Source: Datisca glomerata (lineage: Eukaryota > Streptophyta > Magnoliopsida > Cucurbitales > Datiscaceae). Taken from it: a stretch of 64,000 bases of DNA. This document shows positions 23,785 through 37,238 of this stretch, piece by piece. Position 1 is the stretch's first letter; every line of letters starts with the position of its first letter. The position numbers and the translations under genes are program-made. The notes beneath the pieces were generated by a model that made no database searches, had not been told where the DNA came from, and saw nothing but the letters and a program-made list of their open reading frames with translations. The DNA lies in NCBI GenBank assembly GCA_003255025.1, contig QANY01008720.1:1638605-1702604 (forward strand), written 5' to 3'.

Positions 23785-26492
23785 TCACATTTGTTTTTTT
23801 TCTTGTTGTATTAACTGAAATATCCGGGCTGCTGATTCAGTGGCCGATCGAGAATTATGAGGTACAACCTTGATCAGCCTTGTTCTGTGCTCACCGGTAC
23901 GACCACTCTGATTGGATTCCTGAGTTGTTGATGCCACTGGAAAAAGAGGAAGCAGATTTTCATCAGCCTTCTCAGAGAGGCTACTTGCTGTACTTCCCTG
24001 TAACTCACTCCCTTTTGATCCTTGAAATTTCCTAACAGGACGTGACATCACTCGACTCATCAGGCTCGACATGTAACGTGAGGTTTGATGTGGTGTTGTG
24101 TAATTATGATCTCCGACCTGTAATTCGTGGTCCAATCCATTTGACCTGGGTTTAGCATTGGGACTTCTCTGCTCAACCGAACTAGATAGAGACTGATTAA
24201 TGACTGGAAGGCCAAATGGTGGGAAATATGCTTGATGATTTAATGGAGTTCCAATCTCTTGTTGGGGAGAAGCTTGAATGCCATAGGCTGCATCACAAGT
24301 ACCATATATGGGTGCCACAAAACCTCCATTTGGAGGGCATGGCCCTGTATATGGTTTGTACACAAGCCCTTCAGAAGGAGTCATGATAGGAACCAACCAC
24401 TGATTTGCTGGTAATGGGTTGAAGCTCCATGGTTTTGATTTGGTATGGGTATCCATTCGTGATGGCGGCATATTTCGTGGCTCATTTCCATTGAGGGATC
24501 CTTCGCGGATACTATTGTCGAGAGTGGGTATAGGGAGCTTTCCAATGGGGGTGCTATGATTTGGATTGTGACACTTCTTCTCAAGTGTAACACTCGGAGG
24601 AGCTTCAAGAGCACAGTGAGTTGGTAACTTCGTTGCTGCAATTACTTCCAATGGTGGTTTTCCGAGATAAAGGTTGTCTTCAAGCAATATATGTGGTGAC
24701 CCAGCAATCAGTTTCTGTACCTGTTTCAGTTCAAGTAGCATCAGCCCTTTTTCTTACAGCGGGACTGAAGAAACCGAGAAAAAAAAAACTTACCTTTATC
24801 AGTCTATGCAATTCAAACACTTGCACAGCAAAGATTCTTTGTTGGCTGTAACAGTACAAAAAACTTAGGATCAGTGACAAGAAAAAAATCTCTCCTCAGA
24901 AAACAGCATAAAAACATTACAAGTGAGTATTAACAGAAATTTCACAATTGAAATTGTGGCAGTAGAGTTACACCAGAATAACCAGGAAATATACGTACTT
25001 GGCAATTGCTTTCCTAGCTTTCCAAAATTGTTTCTCGCCTATTACTCCCACGACAACATCAGGGGAGATATCAACAGCTGAAACAGAATCCACCATTATT
25101 GAGGCATCTGATATAACATTCAGTCTATCTACATGTTGGTCTCGCGAATCTCCATAACCACATTTCTTTCTCTTGGGCTGACTGCCAATAATATCTAGTC
25201 TTTTTCTAGTATCATCTCTAGGCAGTGGCCGTGAACGTGACATACTTCTCGCAATGGAGGCGTTTTCTGAACCGATATCTTGCTCAGGTCCCGACTTATC
25301 GTTATCTCTAAATGCTGTAGAATCCTGCACAGCCAACTGTTCATTTGAACCAAATAATCTTTTGGAAGTATTGTGGACCAAAATGCTTCTATTTTCTTGA
25401 CCCATAGATGCATGGGATTGCTTTGTGCCATCAGAATTCTTTGTCTTAGTAATATAAGGGCTTGAAGATGCAACTAGGAAAGTCTTATCTTTAGCTGAAG
25501 GGGTGGAAGAAGGTCTTTTAACAGGATCTTGACTAGTCTGAGATGATTTTCGTTTCTCTTCAGCAGGATTTCTTACATTAAATCTAGACTCCAGAAGATC
25601 CATGGATTGAGCTCGTCCACTTGTTTGTTCTTTAGAATCAGTTAAAGAGCCGAAAACCAAGCGTGAGAGTCCCCTTTCTTTGTTGTGTTTCCCGTTACGA
25701 CATGGTGGAGTTGTTATTCCTTGGGAAGATGTAGAAACACTTAACTCAGCCTCATCTCCAATCTTATTATCTACAGAGAAGTTCTGAAGGATGGAGTAAT
25801 TGTTTTCTTCAAACGAACTGCATGTAAGATTTGATGGCAATGCCTGATGGGAAGGTGCAGGTGATCTGCAGAATGCGGGGAACATGCTCCCTTGATGACC
25901 ACCAATCTACCATTAAAAGATACAAGCTCTACAATTCAGTTCGTGTAATCAAACAATAGGAAGAGAAAGAAACTTGGGAAAAAAGAAGTCATGCAATATC
26001 TTAGATACCAATAAGGAACCCAGATTATATTAATTCCATCAAAAGCTGTAGTCCCAGTCCTCCATTATTCTCTGCTTTTCTTTTTTTAATTGACTGTTTC
26101 GCCCGATTCTCCTTCGAGAACTCGACAAATAAGATCTTGGTTTCATTCTTTGGAGACAAATCAATTGCAGCACAGAGCACATTTAAGGATGTAAGTTATT
26201 AACGCTTATGAACCGAAAATCCAATTACAACTCGTCAATAACATATGTGAAATTAAGATGAGAAATAAATTTTTTTCTTTGAAGAACTTACATGGGATGA
26301 GGTGCTATTTGGTAGAGGTAACATGGAAGCTGATCCAGAAGAAGTAAACCTTTGAGATGGAATACTGAGTTGTTCATAGAGAGCCATTTTATTTCTTGGA
26401 GGTGCTTTTGGACCACCTTTCTCTGTATCATTCACATGAAGCCTAGGGAACATAGGACTTCTCACCTTTTCTTCATCCTTTCCCCCTCTCAT
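23785..26492 (-). CDS. ELF3: EARLY FLOWERING 3 homologue
   Basis: Four coding exons: 26492-26292, 25906-24999, 24845-24794 and 24720-23785, with GT/AG borders and consistent phases, giving 698 residues, close to Arabidopsis ELF3. The N-terminus has the diagnostic block [20 protein letters not shown], then [17 protein letters not shown] second block is [19 protein letters not shown], encoded across the short third exon. The C-terminal block is [23 protein letters not shown]3 is the scaffold of the nuclear Evening Complex with ELF4 and LUX. It represses growth and clock genes at night and sets photoperiodic flowering and temperature responses. No long poly-Gln tract is seen in the C-terminal prion-like region. 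The start is the first ATG; an in-frame GTG nine codons upstream was not used. Confidence 0.96.
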
Positions 26493-27600
26493 TCTCTTCT
26501 CTCTCACCACAATTTCCACTTTACCAAAAAAATTAGTTGTGAAAATACAAAAGAAGATCTCAGTTTATCATTCCTCCATTTGGCAAACAATTTCCTTTGC
26601 TGTCAAATGTTTCACAAATTAATCACCCATTTCTGGGAAAACCCACAATTCATCAAAAATTGAAAAGAAGAAATCCCCTGGCAGAAGCTGTCAATTTCCT
26701 TTAAAATCAAGAATTTGAAGATATCCATCATCAACCCACCTTAAAAAAACATATATGCTGAAAGAGTATTAAAAACAAACGGGTAGAGTGCATAATAGAA
26801 CTATAGTAAAATACAACTACACAAGCTCCTAAATATAATCCACTTCGTAAAACAACAAAAAAAAATTTAGATATTTAGCTGACAACCAAAAGAGGAAAAA
26901 AAAAGAGTTGAACGTCAAAACTTCAACAAGAACAGTATAAATTAGATAAGAATCTACACGGGCAATAAAAAGAAACTCAGAAATGATAATATAAGTAGTC
27001 TATGGAAAGGTAAAAATATCTTAGCAATAAGACAGATGAAGAGAGACAGGTAAGGATGTAACTGAGAAAGATGGATTCGATAAAATAAAAGGATCACCTT
27101 TGATTTCCACTACAGAGAATCTCATATTCTCATCAACAACAACAAAATTAAAAATAATAACAGAGCTAAAAAAATGAGCCAAATTGCTTTGAGCTTAAAG
27201 CAAAGAGCCTAATCCTAAAACACGTCTCTCCACTTGCAAAAATCCAGTACCTCCACCTCCATTGCCTGCCACCTTAGCTTGACCGATTACACAAAAGACC
27301 CACAAGCTGACTTGGCGAAACTCCATTGGGTAAAAAGTAGAAGATGTTTTCAAAGTTCAATAACTTATTTGGGGCGGTGACTGAGTCTCTTCACATGGGA
27401 GTGTTTGGCGACCTTGGTGTGAAGCTTATTACCACACCTTGTTTTTCCTCCAACAATTTTGGCCAAATCTTTAACGAAATATCCGTCTAAAGATTGTCTT
27501 TCATTGAGCCAAAGTCGTTTTCTGGGGATGATTAGGAATTAAAGGTCCACTCTCTTAGTAGTGCGTGTAGAGCATTAACCAGTGATAAGCCGGGAGTGGT
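26493..27600 (-). promoter_or_regulatory. ELF3 leader and proximal upstream region
   Basis: No reading frame is supported. It probably includes the 5' UTR, possibly with an intron, and the promoter. An evening element lies within it, listed separately. Confidence 0.5.
27013..27021 (+). promoter_or_regulatory. evening element AAAATATCT
   Basis: An exact match to the nine-base evening element, about 520 bp 5' of the ELF3 start codon. CCA1/LHY/RVE MYB factors bind this element. A nine-base match can occur by chance in AT-rich DNA, so the support is the gene context. Confidence 0.5.
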
Positions 27601-27606
27601 GATGAT

Positions 27607-27612
27607 CACGTG
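27607..27612. promoter_or_regulatory. G-box CACGTG
   Basis: Palindromic G-box about 1.1 kb upstream of the ELF3 start, in TGATCACGTGTGTT context. bHLH (PIF) and bZIP factors bind such sites. Functional role inferred only. Confidence 0.4.
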
Positions 27613-27725
27613 TGTTTGAAGAGAGTGAGGAGAGATTCCTCTTGGTTTGGGACTCGACGGGTCTAACCACCGTTCGGGAAAGAAAGATTTCAATGGTTTC
27701 AGAGTGGATAATGTCTATTTATTTG

Positions 27726-27731
27726 CACGTG
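27726..27731. promoter_or_regulatory. second G-box CACGTG
   Basis: In TTTGCACGTGATTA context, 119 bp beyond the first G-box. Two G-boxes this close are less likely to be chance than one. Confidence 0.4.
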
Positions 27732-27849
27732 ATTAACGGCTGTTTTTTTAATCAAATCCACTCTCTAATCTCTTGCCGTGCGAGAGAGGTGGACGCATTG
27801 ACACAATATGTGAAAATAAAATACTTTTCTTATTTGTGTAACCTGTAGA

Positions 27850-29966
27850 ATTTTAAAGTTGAAAAAAATAATTTTTTTATAGGTGTTTAATTAATCTCAT
27901 GAGACTCTTACATTATATTTTTATAATTTTTTTTTATATAAATCAAGATAAATCAATCACTTTAACATTTAGAGTCGTGACTTAAAAGAATTATTTACAT
28001 TTAATAAGATTTCATTCCAAAACCTAGAAGCGAGCAAACTTCTTCTACGTGCAAGGTCAATCACTTGGCCAACCCTGAGGTAACTGACATGGCTGAAGAC
28101 AAAAAGTGGTTGTGAGGGGCTCTTGAGTTGTTTCTATACACATGAGTGCTCGGTCCTCGACAAGGGTACCGGTTGAGCAATAACCCTATACTTACACCAA
28201 GGTCTGAGCTTCCCATCTCGATTTGAGGGGAACGTTAAATCCTAAGGGCCAAGAGACTAAGAGAAGAACTCTTATACATATGGCATCCAGTGTATGAAGG
28301 ATGTGTGACCACCTAAAGGAGCCTAGGCGGGTTTTTCCCTGCCCAAGACGTCCACCCTAGGCCCAATGAGTTAGTCATGTCAAATACCATAATGTGTCAT
28401 TGGAAATGTTGAATATGCCTTTCCCAATGAGAGAATAAGAGATAAGTGGATGTGCACTCATCTCCATCCGAGGAGCCAATCATGCTGACCTCCTCAATTT
28501 GTCATCAATCACATTAAATGCAGTTTATTGCTAATTAATATATAAATTGATTTTTCATTTAATGGTTGATGCATGCATGTTATATACTTTATAAATGTCG
28601 TGGTTATTACATGCGATCTTAAATATTATATATAAAAGTTTTATATACAAATGGATAATGTTTAAGGATAATAATAATAAAAGTTTGTAATTAATAATTA
28701 AAGCTAAGATATATGATAATTTCAAGTGGAATATAGCGTCTAGGCCTACCACATGGAATTATTCCCTATGACATTTGATTATTTTCGTAAAGATTATTCT
28801 AAGTGAAGGTCATGCCACACAATAGAACATGTATAGCGTGTCATTAGCCAGTCACCTCCTCAAGTGAGCGATGATCACTTATCAAATAAGGATTATGTGA
28901 TAATTTAAAGTGAAAATTATCTAATTATTTATCAGATAAGAGTTATATGATAATTTAAATTGTAGATGACCTTATTAGAAAATATTTAAAAGGATCAGGT
29001 ATTTAATTGAAGATGTTCATCTCCTTTAAGAGATAATCATCACGTCACATGTGAGATCCTCACATGATGTGTAAATAGCTTGCCACCTCACCAAATGAGA
29101 GGTGGTTACTTGTTAAATAATTATTATCTGATTATTTTTTTAATTTGAAGTTCAAAGATTCAATTAGGATCTTCTACAGAGAGAGTTTATGTGGAAGAGA
29201 AGATTATATATTTTTTAATCTAAGGTTTTACGGTTCTGAGAAAAGGTGTACGGTTCATATGAAGTTTATTTTCCCGTCCAATAGAGAAATTAGATAATAA
29301 TTCTCTTCTCCTTATTTCTACTTTCACTTCTAAAGAAAGTGAGTGTATGGTGATTGGTGAATCTTTTTTTAAGGTCTACATGTCCATCCATCTATTACCG
29401 AAACCAGGGTTGAAAAGATCTAAGGAATAAAGAAAACAAATTTTTTGAAGACTTAAAGAGTCCAGGGAATCACATATGGGCCATGCTTCCGCTGCGACCT
29501 GTGGTTTTAGTTTACGAAACCAATAGTAATTGGACAGGCTGGCCTAACGCGATGATTTCATGTCACTTCATAAAATACAAAGAGCAAATCCATTTGAGAG
29601 GACGTGGAGGCAGACTATTGTAACCGAGATGAACCTAAATGGTGATTGATCTCACACGCCCTACTTAGTCTGTATGAGGAGAACTCGACCCTTAATTGTC
29701 AATTCGATTATTTCCCATTTTTTCATTTATTTAATGTTCTCAATTTGGTGCCATTTAGCTTTATTGAGTTATAAATATAGCCCAGTCCTCCAAAGATCTC
29801 TTTTATCCATATTCACTGGGGGCAAGCTCATTCGTTTTAAAATTTATAAAAAAAATTTAGATTATAGATTATATTATCAGGTATAAGTGTGTAGTTGGAG
29901 GTTGAACACTGCAGTAGGCATACTCTCATCTAACTTTTGTTAACGTTACATTTTCATAAGTTATCT
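27850..29966. other. intergenic, AT-rich, degenerate short repeats
   Basis: No gene recognised. Around 28850-29130, variants of TTATCA(A/G)ATAAG..TTAT(A/G)TGATAATTTAAA and of a CACCTC..AAGTGAG phrase recur, suggesting old transposon debris that cannot be classified. Confidence 0.4.
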
Positions 29967-31664
29967 CACTATAAAAATATATGACATTCTACAAGAGGTG
30001 AATATCCTCATAAAAAGTAATTCACATGGATCATGCGACGCCTGTGACAGCCCCTCATATTAAAAGTTCACATTTTCATGAGGCGCAACGCCTCCTGTGA
30101 AGACTCCTGTGGTATCTCACTTTTTACAAGTTTTTACTCCTGTAGAACATTGTTTAATAGGGTTTTTGGATCCCTATTGAATGTATTCAATATGTGTTTT
30201 TAATACTTGTGAATTAATATTAATTTACAGGTATTTTATATCATATAAAGTGAGATATCATAAGGTTCATTGTTATAGTCGAGTATTCATATTAAACACT
30301 TTCAAAAGATATTTTACGTAACATAAAGGACACCAATATAATAATTGACAACATTAACATTTAATCATTTCAATAAAGTTTTACATTATTAATCGGATCA
30401 ACTTACAAATAAATCTAACTTGAAAATTAACTAACTTATCCTTAAAATATACAAGCAAACTTGTTCTAATAAATAAAGAATATAAAAAATTGAAATAATG
30501 AATAACTTAAGTTGAATGATAGTGTTTCACAACAGGGTGTCTACGATTGAGTGACTGGTGCTACAGAAGAATTTTCAGATATAGAGTTGGGGCCAAGAGT
30601 TGAATGGCATAATACAGGCTCACTCTCTACAAGAGAAAAAATGTTCATAAAACTCATATCCAGGGGCAATCTAAGGTCTCGTGACTCTTGTAACAACATG
30701 TTTTAACGATATAGACAGCTAATATAAGGTGCAAGTAGTTACCAAATTTCATAATTTATAACGACTCAAAAGATAACCAATCTTCAGGACTTAAACGAGT
30801 GACATTCTCACTCGTGTAACATATTTGGCTAGTGCAAGCTCCAAAAAAACCTGTCATTCATTAAATGTTAGAAACCTATTGGGTCAGCAAAAGGTCCAAC
30901 TTTTCATGGTTTATTGTGAAACCAAATCAGTACTAATCTCATGAGCTTCAAGTCATCATAAATTTTGATTTTAGTTGTGCAAAGTGATGAAGCTTTTCTT
31001 CACCTATCTTGAGTTAAAAGGCAGCACATAAAACTTCTAGCTCATAACACCCAAAACTCGGCAAAGATTCAAGCCAGTCACAATAACAAATAACTGCAAA
31101 GGCCTAACAATACCATCCATCAGTCAAATTTACTGATAGACAAATAGCTATTTACTATAACAATTTTCCTGTAGAAAATCTCTTAAAAAATAGAAGCTAA
31201 TAGAGAGAGAGAAGCTAATAGAGAGAGAAAGAGATAGATAACCCTAGGTTATGGGTTTGTATGTTGGGAGGGAGAAGTTGCGAGAGAGAAGGGTAATCGA
31301 GATAGAAAGGTTTTGATTTGTGGTTTTGTATTTTGATCGACAAAGAAGGCTTGGGTATCGAGAGAGATAGTTCTGTTTGTGTTTTATTTTTTGAGAGAGA
31401 GAGAAGGAAAATCGTGAGGGTATCGAGATAGAAGAGGGTTGATAGATCTGTTTATGTCTTGTATTTTTGAGAAAGAAGCAGAATTTTCAATCGGCTTCAA
31501 ATTTTCAATCTCGCTTCAATTTTGCCCCTCCCGCTTTTTTTTTTTAATTTTAACATGAATAAATTTTATTTGATTTTAAATTCTCTTATTGTTTTTTATT
31601 TTTAACAAGAGGAGACTGAAACTCTTGTATTTTATTATTGTAGAAAGCTATATTTCTTATAGTG
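29967..31664. mobile_element. non-autonomous CACTA (En/Spm) transposon
   Basis: It begins CACTATAAAAATATATGACA and its inverted right end begins CACTATAAGAAATATAGCTT. The 3-bp target duplication TCT is present at 29964-29966 and 31665-31667, as expected for CACTA elements. Subterminal ACAAGAG occurs near both ends. At 1698 bp, no transposase frame is visible, so it depended on a helper. Confidence 0.88.
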
Positions 31665-31854
31665 TCTAAATATATTTTTAGGTACATAATTATCACCTGG
31701 GACCAGATTATTAAGTAGGTTAAGTTTTCACATGTGTATGCGTATGAACTTTTATTTTTGGATGGGTGTGACAACACACCATGTAAGGATCATTGTGTCA
31801 AGATATTATGTCGTACTAAATGTAGGTAAAATGATTATTTTCTTATGTAGACAG

Positions 31855-32114
31855 AACAATCAAAATCCTTACCATGCCACATGGACGGAGGAGAATCAAT
31901 CAAGAATGATCAATAGGATCTCCATCGTGTGAGAGCGAGAAGAAGGAGATCAGAATCGTGAGATGGATCCTACGACTATGATTAATTCGGCAATGACAAG
32001 ATGATATAGAAGATAAGCTGAGCATGAGAGCCCATATCTGAAAAAGATCCCATCAATAGGTGAGGCATTCACCTGACAAAGATCCCATCAACCGAAAACA
32101 TATAGGGTGTGATC
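31855..32114 (+). repeat. old LTR-like repeat, left copy
   Basis: Similar by eye along its whole length to 42421-42684 (for example GGACGGAGGAGAATCAATCA and GATGGATCCTAC). It ends abruptly at the copia LTR. Confidence 0.75.
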
Positions 32115-32369
32115 TAATAACTATAATAACTAAGTTCATTTATTATTTGGTTATTAGGGTTATTATTCAGTGTGCTTGCTATATTGGTGCTGTGTAACTG
32201 CTTGTGTGGATGTTATTTAAGCCATACGTTGCATGCTTTTGACTTTTAGTTAATGAGTTTAATATTCAGATATTTCTTCTTCTTGCTTCTTTCTTTCTCT
32301 GCTATTTTCTTTCTTTTGCAGACTCTCCTTTCTTCCTTCTTCTTCAATCATTTTTCTTTTATCTCTTCA
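32115..32369 (+). repeat. copia 5' LTR (255 bp)
   Basis: Matches 38897-39107 closely. It starts TAATAACTATAATAACT where the 3' copy has TGATAACT, so the usual TG start has mutated. It ends CTCTTCA just before the primer-binding site. Confidence 0.85.
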
Positions 32370-32382
32370 TGGTATCAAAGCC
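32370..32382 (+). other. primer-binding site (initiator Met tRNA type)
   Basis: TGGTATCAAAGCC differs by one base from the TGGTATCAGAGC typical of copia elements primed by initiator tRNA-Met. Confidence 0.8.
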
Positions 32383-32398
32383 ATAAAGGCTCACGTCA

Positions 32399-33480
32399 AT
32401 GGCTTCTGAATCTTCACCCACCTCTAAAAATACTGCTCCTAACACCTTTGAAAACTCAGTGCAAAACAGAGCTCCCCAAACCCAAAATGTTATCCAGAAT
32501 CTTGCTCCCTCTAATGGTGATCCTCAACTTCATTCTCTGATTTTTTTACTCTCCAATATATGCAATCTCATTTCCATTCGACTTGACTTTTCCAAATTTA
32601 TTCTTTGAAAATACCAAATATCTTCCATCCTCAAAGCTCATTCGGCTTTTAGGTATGTAGATGGATAAAAACCATGCCCAAACAAATTTATTTCCCATGA
32701 AAATGGTGAGTTATATCCTAATCCTCTATTCGATCACCGGATCTCTCAAGATCAAGCCTTGGTTACCCATATCAATGCTACTCTTTCTCCCATGGCCTTA
32801 TCCTATGCAGTTGGCTGTCAAACATCCAGAGAAGTTTAGACCTCCATTGATAAAAATGTTTTCTTCAATCTCAAGATCCAATATCATTTATCTTAAATAG
32901 GATCTCCAATTTGTCTCCAAGAAGCCTAGTGAAATTCTTGATTCATACATTCAACGCATCAAAAAGCTTAAGGATAAACTTGCAGCTATATCCATCATTG
33001 TTGAGGATAAAAACATCATCATTTATACATTAAATGGGCTTCCCGACAAGTACAATGTTGTCAGAACTTCTATCCAAACCCGTGTAGAATCTATATCCTT
33101 GGAAGAGCTCATGTCCTCCTGAAATCAGAAGAACCATTTCTTGAAACTCAAAGAAAGCAATTTGCCACTACTACTTTTGTTGCAACTCAAGCTACAAACT
33201 TCTTATGTGGCAAGAATTCAAGCCTTTTCAAGGGGGAGGTGGATTCAACAGTGGCAGAGGAATTCTAATCGAGGAGGTAGATCTTTCTTCAATCCTAATC
33301 AAGGTTCTTCTATTCTTAGCTCTCCTCCTACTTCCCTCCCTTCTCAGCCTTCGTTCAAAGGAAGTTCAAATTTCAGTCCAGATAATTCTTTTAATAACTA
33401 AGGGACCCGTATTCTTTGTCAAAAACATGGTCATTGTGCTGTTGATTGTTATAACATAGTGAACTATACCTTTCAAGGAA
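32399..33480 (+). pseudogene. copia gag relic
   Basis: Starts MASESSPTSKNT. Pieces across three frames resemble the copia gag domain (HRISQDQALVTHINATLS, then IIEDKNIIIYTLNGLPDKYN-like), followed by a zinc-knuckle remnant CQKHGHCAVDCYN. Several stops. Confidence 0.7.
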
Positions 33481-33636
33481 AGAACCCCCTGCTACACTTG
33501 TTACAATGGAAACTATGCAATCTCCTTGACCTGTTTCAGATTCTTAAATTTGGTGGACACATATAGGGTGTAATACACACCTCACTCCTAAGCTCAACAA
33601 TTTATTTATCCTTCTGACTATAATTGTTCAGACATT

Positions 33637-34933
33637 GTGGCTATAGGAAATGGTCAAGCACTACTAGTCACTCATTCTAGTATAAGTTTGCTTCCCATCT
33701 CTTCCCATTGTTTTAAAATGTCAAATTTACTTTGTGTACTTAATCTTTGTGCTAATCTTTTCTCTGTTTACAAATGTTGCAAAGATAATAATTATGTAAT
33801 TTTCTTTGATGCTTATTACTTCCTTATCCAGGATAAGGCCTCGGGTCAAGTTTTGTACAAAGGCTTCAGTAACAATGGCTTATATCCCATCCCTAATTCT
33901 TTTTTTTCTGTTTTCTTAAAGCCTGATTCTTCATCTGGTCTTGTTACATTACTTGGTTCTAAAGTTACTAATAAAACTTGGCATGAAAGATTAGGTCATG
34001 CATCAAACAATGTTATCACACACATTTTACATACCGCTTGTCTACCTTGTAATAATTCTACCTTTTTAGAATCTTGCATTTGTAAAAGTTGTTTACATAG
34101 TAAAATGTCCAAGAATCATTTTCCTCTTTCTCAATCTTGTTCCGATTCTCCTCTCCAACTTCTTCATAGTGATGTTTGGATTTCATCTCCTATTACTTCT
34201 ATTAAAGTTAAAAATATTATGTTTCATTTATTGATGATCTAACAGATATACTTGGATATTTTCAATGACACAAAAATATGGGGTTCTATCTATTTTTAAA
34301 CTGTTTAAATCTTTAATTGAAAAACATTTTGATTATTCTATAAAGTCCTTAAAGATAGATGGGGGAGGTGAGTATACTAGCCTTTCTTTCAAGTCTTTCC
34401 TCTAATCTCAAGGCATTTCACATCAAAAGTCATGCCTTTACACATATGAGCAGAATGGTACTGCTGAAAGAAAATACATGCACATTGTGGAGACTTCCCT
34501 AGCTCTCCTTCATACTGCCTCCTTGCTTCTTAATTCAAGTATGAAGCCTTTTGTATTGTTGTCTTTTTAATTAATAGAATGCCTTCTCCTAGTCTTAACA
34601 ACAAATCTCCTTTTGAGTTACTTTTTGGTAAATTGCCTAATTACACTTCTTTAAGGATCTTTGGATGTGTTTGCTATCCTTCTTTCAAACCTTATGCTTC
34701 TCATGAATTGGAACCTAAAACAATTCAATGAATATATTTTAAGGTGTCCTCTTAAAGGCTATTTATGTTATGATCCTTCTAGCGGCAAGACCTATACTTC
34801 AAGACATGTTATTTTTTATGAAAATATTTTCCCCTATGCTTCTATTAGTTCTAAACCTGTTTCTATGCATTCTGATTATGTGCATGTAGCTCATGATATT
34901 GTTTTACCTGATGTTATTTTCTCCTTTACATGA
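33637..34933 (+). pseudogene. copia GAG-pre-integrase and integrase relic
   Basis: The pre-integrase zinc-binding block WHERLGHASNNVITHIL is at about 33978, followed by the Cys pair CICKSC. The catalytic triad can be traced across frames: Asp in LLHSDVW (about 34170), Asp in [11 protein letters not shown] (about 34355) and Glu in EQNGTAERK (about 34450). Frameshifts near 34240 and later break the protein. It would have inserted the cDNA into the host chromosome. Confidence 0.85.
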
Positions 34934-35053
34934 TTCTGTTCAGTCTGTTACTTTTCTTTTCGATCAAGATTTTACTGTTTGTTCTTCTTTACTTGATATT
35001 TTGAATGCTTTTGACTGTTGATATCAATATTGAGCCTTCTACTATGCATAACA

Positions 35054-37238
35054 TGTTGGTCATCGCGGTGGAAGCGTGTGGCGCGTGGCCATTTTAATAA
35101 AAATTGAATCTTTTGATAAAACAAAATCGTGCAACGCTATGATAACAAAAAAGACTTTTATTGAAAACTCTTTTCAATCAGTCAGGATCTTAAATATATT
35201 TATATATTAAATTAACAACATTTAAGGTTAGGAATCATATAACTTCTATAATCTAAATCAAGTGTCCTCGCGAAACCAATCGATTCTCTGTTCCCACGAA
35301 ATCGGTCCAACAATCAGTTGACTCCGATCTACACCAAGATTTTCCAAGTCAATCCTCAATACACTAGGACGTGTGTGGACACGTAGAATATAACGAAGAC
35401 ACTTTTTTATCTTTAGATGTACTCAACACATGAGATCTAGAGATTTTATTGAGAAGGACTTTTGTGAGACGATTCTCTAAAAGAACATGACGATGATTCT
35501 TTTAGAGATTTGATTAATTCTTAATCGTAGAAAAATCACTCATTGAGATTTGTGTTCTTCTCTCAACTCTTGATTGATGAGCTGATTCTCTGATTATTCT
35601 GATTGATTGAACTAATTGAACTAATTCATTATCTTAGGCTATCAGAATAATATATGTATATTTTTCTTGATAATGGCATATCAGATATTTTAAAATAATT
35701 GAAATAATAATTATAAAATTATCAATAGCAGTGAGACTCACTTCTATTGTGAATAATTGTACCACATGGCACTACAGTGTTGCACACCTACTATTATAGT
35801 GTCACGTGGCACTAAAGTAGTCCGTGTTAATCTCCTTTACCTAACCGTGATTGACACGTGGTAATTATTGTATATTAAATATTTATTTTAATCAAATTAA
35901 ATATCTAGATATTTGTTAATTCAAAATTAACATATATGATTATCACTATCAACTAAAGTATATATTATTTCATAAATAACAGATTTAGTTGATCCAAATT
36001 ATTATCTAAATAGTAATTTAATTTTCTAATTTCATAAATTATATATTTTTTCTCACTTATCGATAATTAAAAAAATCGATAACTATTTATATATGTATAT
36101 ATATATATATGTATATATATATAATTTAATTAATTAATTAATCACACATAATTATCTCATAATTATGTACTTGCCCCAGAATAATTTGTTTTTACAAGTT
36201 AGTCATTTTCTCATGTCCTGAAATATTCACACTGTAGACTGTGTAGTATAGAGGTGACTTGGGGACCAAGGACCTATAATCCGAAACTCCAATAAATCAG
36301 ATTATTAATTAAAATCTTTAATTAAATAACATTATTTATTAATTTCATTATTATTCCACTATAAATATGGAAATTGCACTATTAGAGATTACATATTGTA
36401 TTTATAGAGTATTCTCATGTAGTCCACTGATATAATCATTTCAGTAATTGTGTCCTCCAATTATTGGTTCGTAAATTAGAACTGGTCAAAATTATCATTT
36501 TACCGCTCCAATTATCTCTTAATCCTTAAGTATCATTAATCTACTAGTGATGGCTAATTTATAATCTTATTATAAATTTGAGCTCAATAACCCTTCAGTT
36601 CTAAAACTAATACTTAAGAGAACCAATATACGATCCGTTAGGAAAACTTAGATTTCAAATCTTATAAGATCATGTCCCAACCATCCATATCACTGAATCT
36701 CCTAAACAAAAGTCACTAGCCTATTTTCAAATAAGCTTTAACGAGTGAATCAAAAGATCCAGTAGATATGCATATGAGTTCATAACTACTCAGGAATCAG
36801 ACTGATCTACATATGATCATCGAATTGATGTGTATTAAATTCTTATGATAAATGACGCGTTGATAAAGATATTAATTCACATCGGTCTAGTCATATATAA
36901 TCTCATTATATACATTAGCAACATTCACTAACTATCTATCCACATCAATGATCAGGATCTAGATCACATGCATTCACAATACTTAGTGAACCGTACTAAC
37001 AACCATTTATTAAAGATTTCATACTTTAATATATTGCTGATAGTTTTATTCAATATCTATGATCTTAATCCTCTCGTACTAATACAAGATCATAGTCTCA
37101 TTAATGAATATGAAATTTTTAAATATTTATATAAATTATTTAACAATAATTTAAAAAAATAATTATAAGAAAAATGTAATCCTTATTAAATTTCATATCA
37201 AATGTCAATACACATACTTTGAGGGAATAAACCCAACA
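35054..37238 (-). mobile_element. solo LTR (2185 bp) with TAACA target duplication
   Basis: The outer bases are TGTTGGTC and CCCAACA, the TG..CA ends of an LTR. TAACA stands directly before (35049-35053) and after (37239-37243), a perfect 5-bp duplication. No coding region or second LTR lies inside, so the internal part was probably lost by recombination. Read on the minus strand it begins TGTTGGGTTTATTCCCTC, a common start for plant LTRs. An alternating TATG/TA tract lies at about 36090-36125. Confidence 0.88.

Noticed and set aside
36085..36140. Alternating TA/TG tract as a possible regulatory or origin site
   Set aside because: An ordinary microsatellite inside an LTR.
36968..37162. 64-residue open frame inside the solo LTR
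   Set aside because: AT-driven frame without known motif; LTRs rarely code and no splice or start context supports it.
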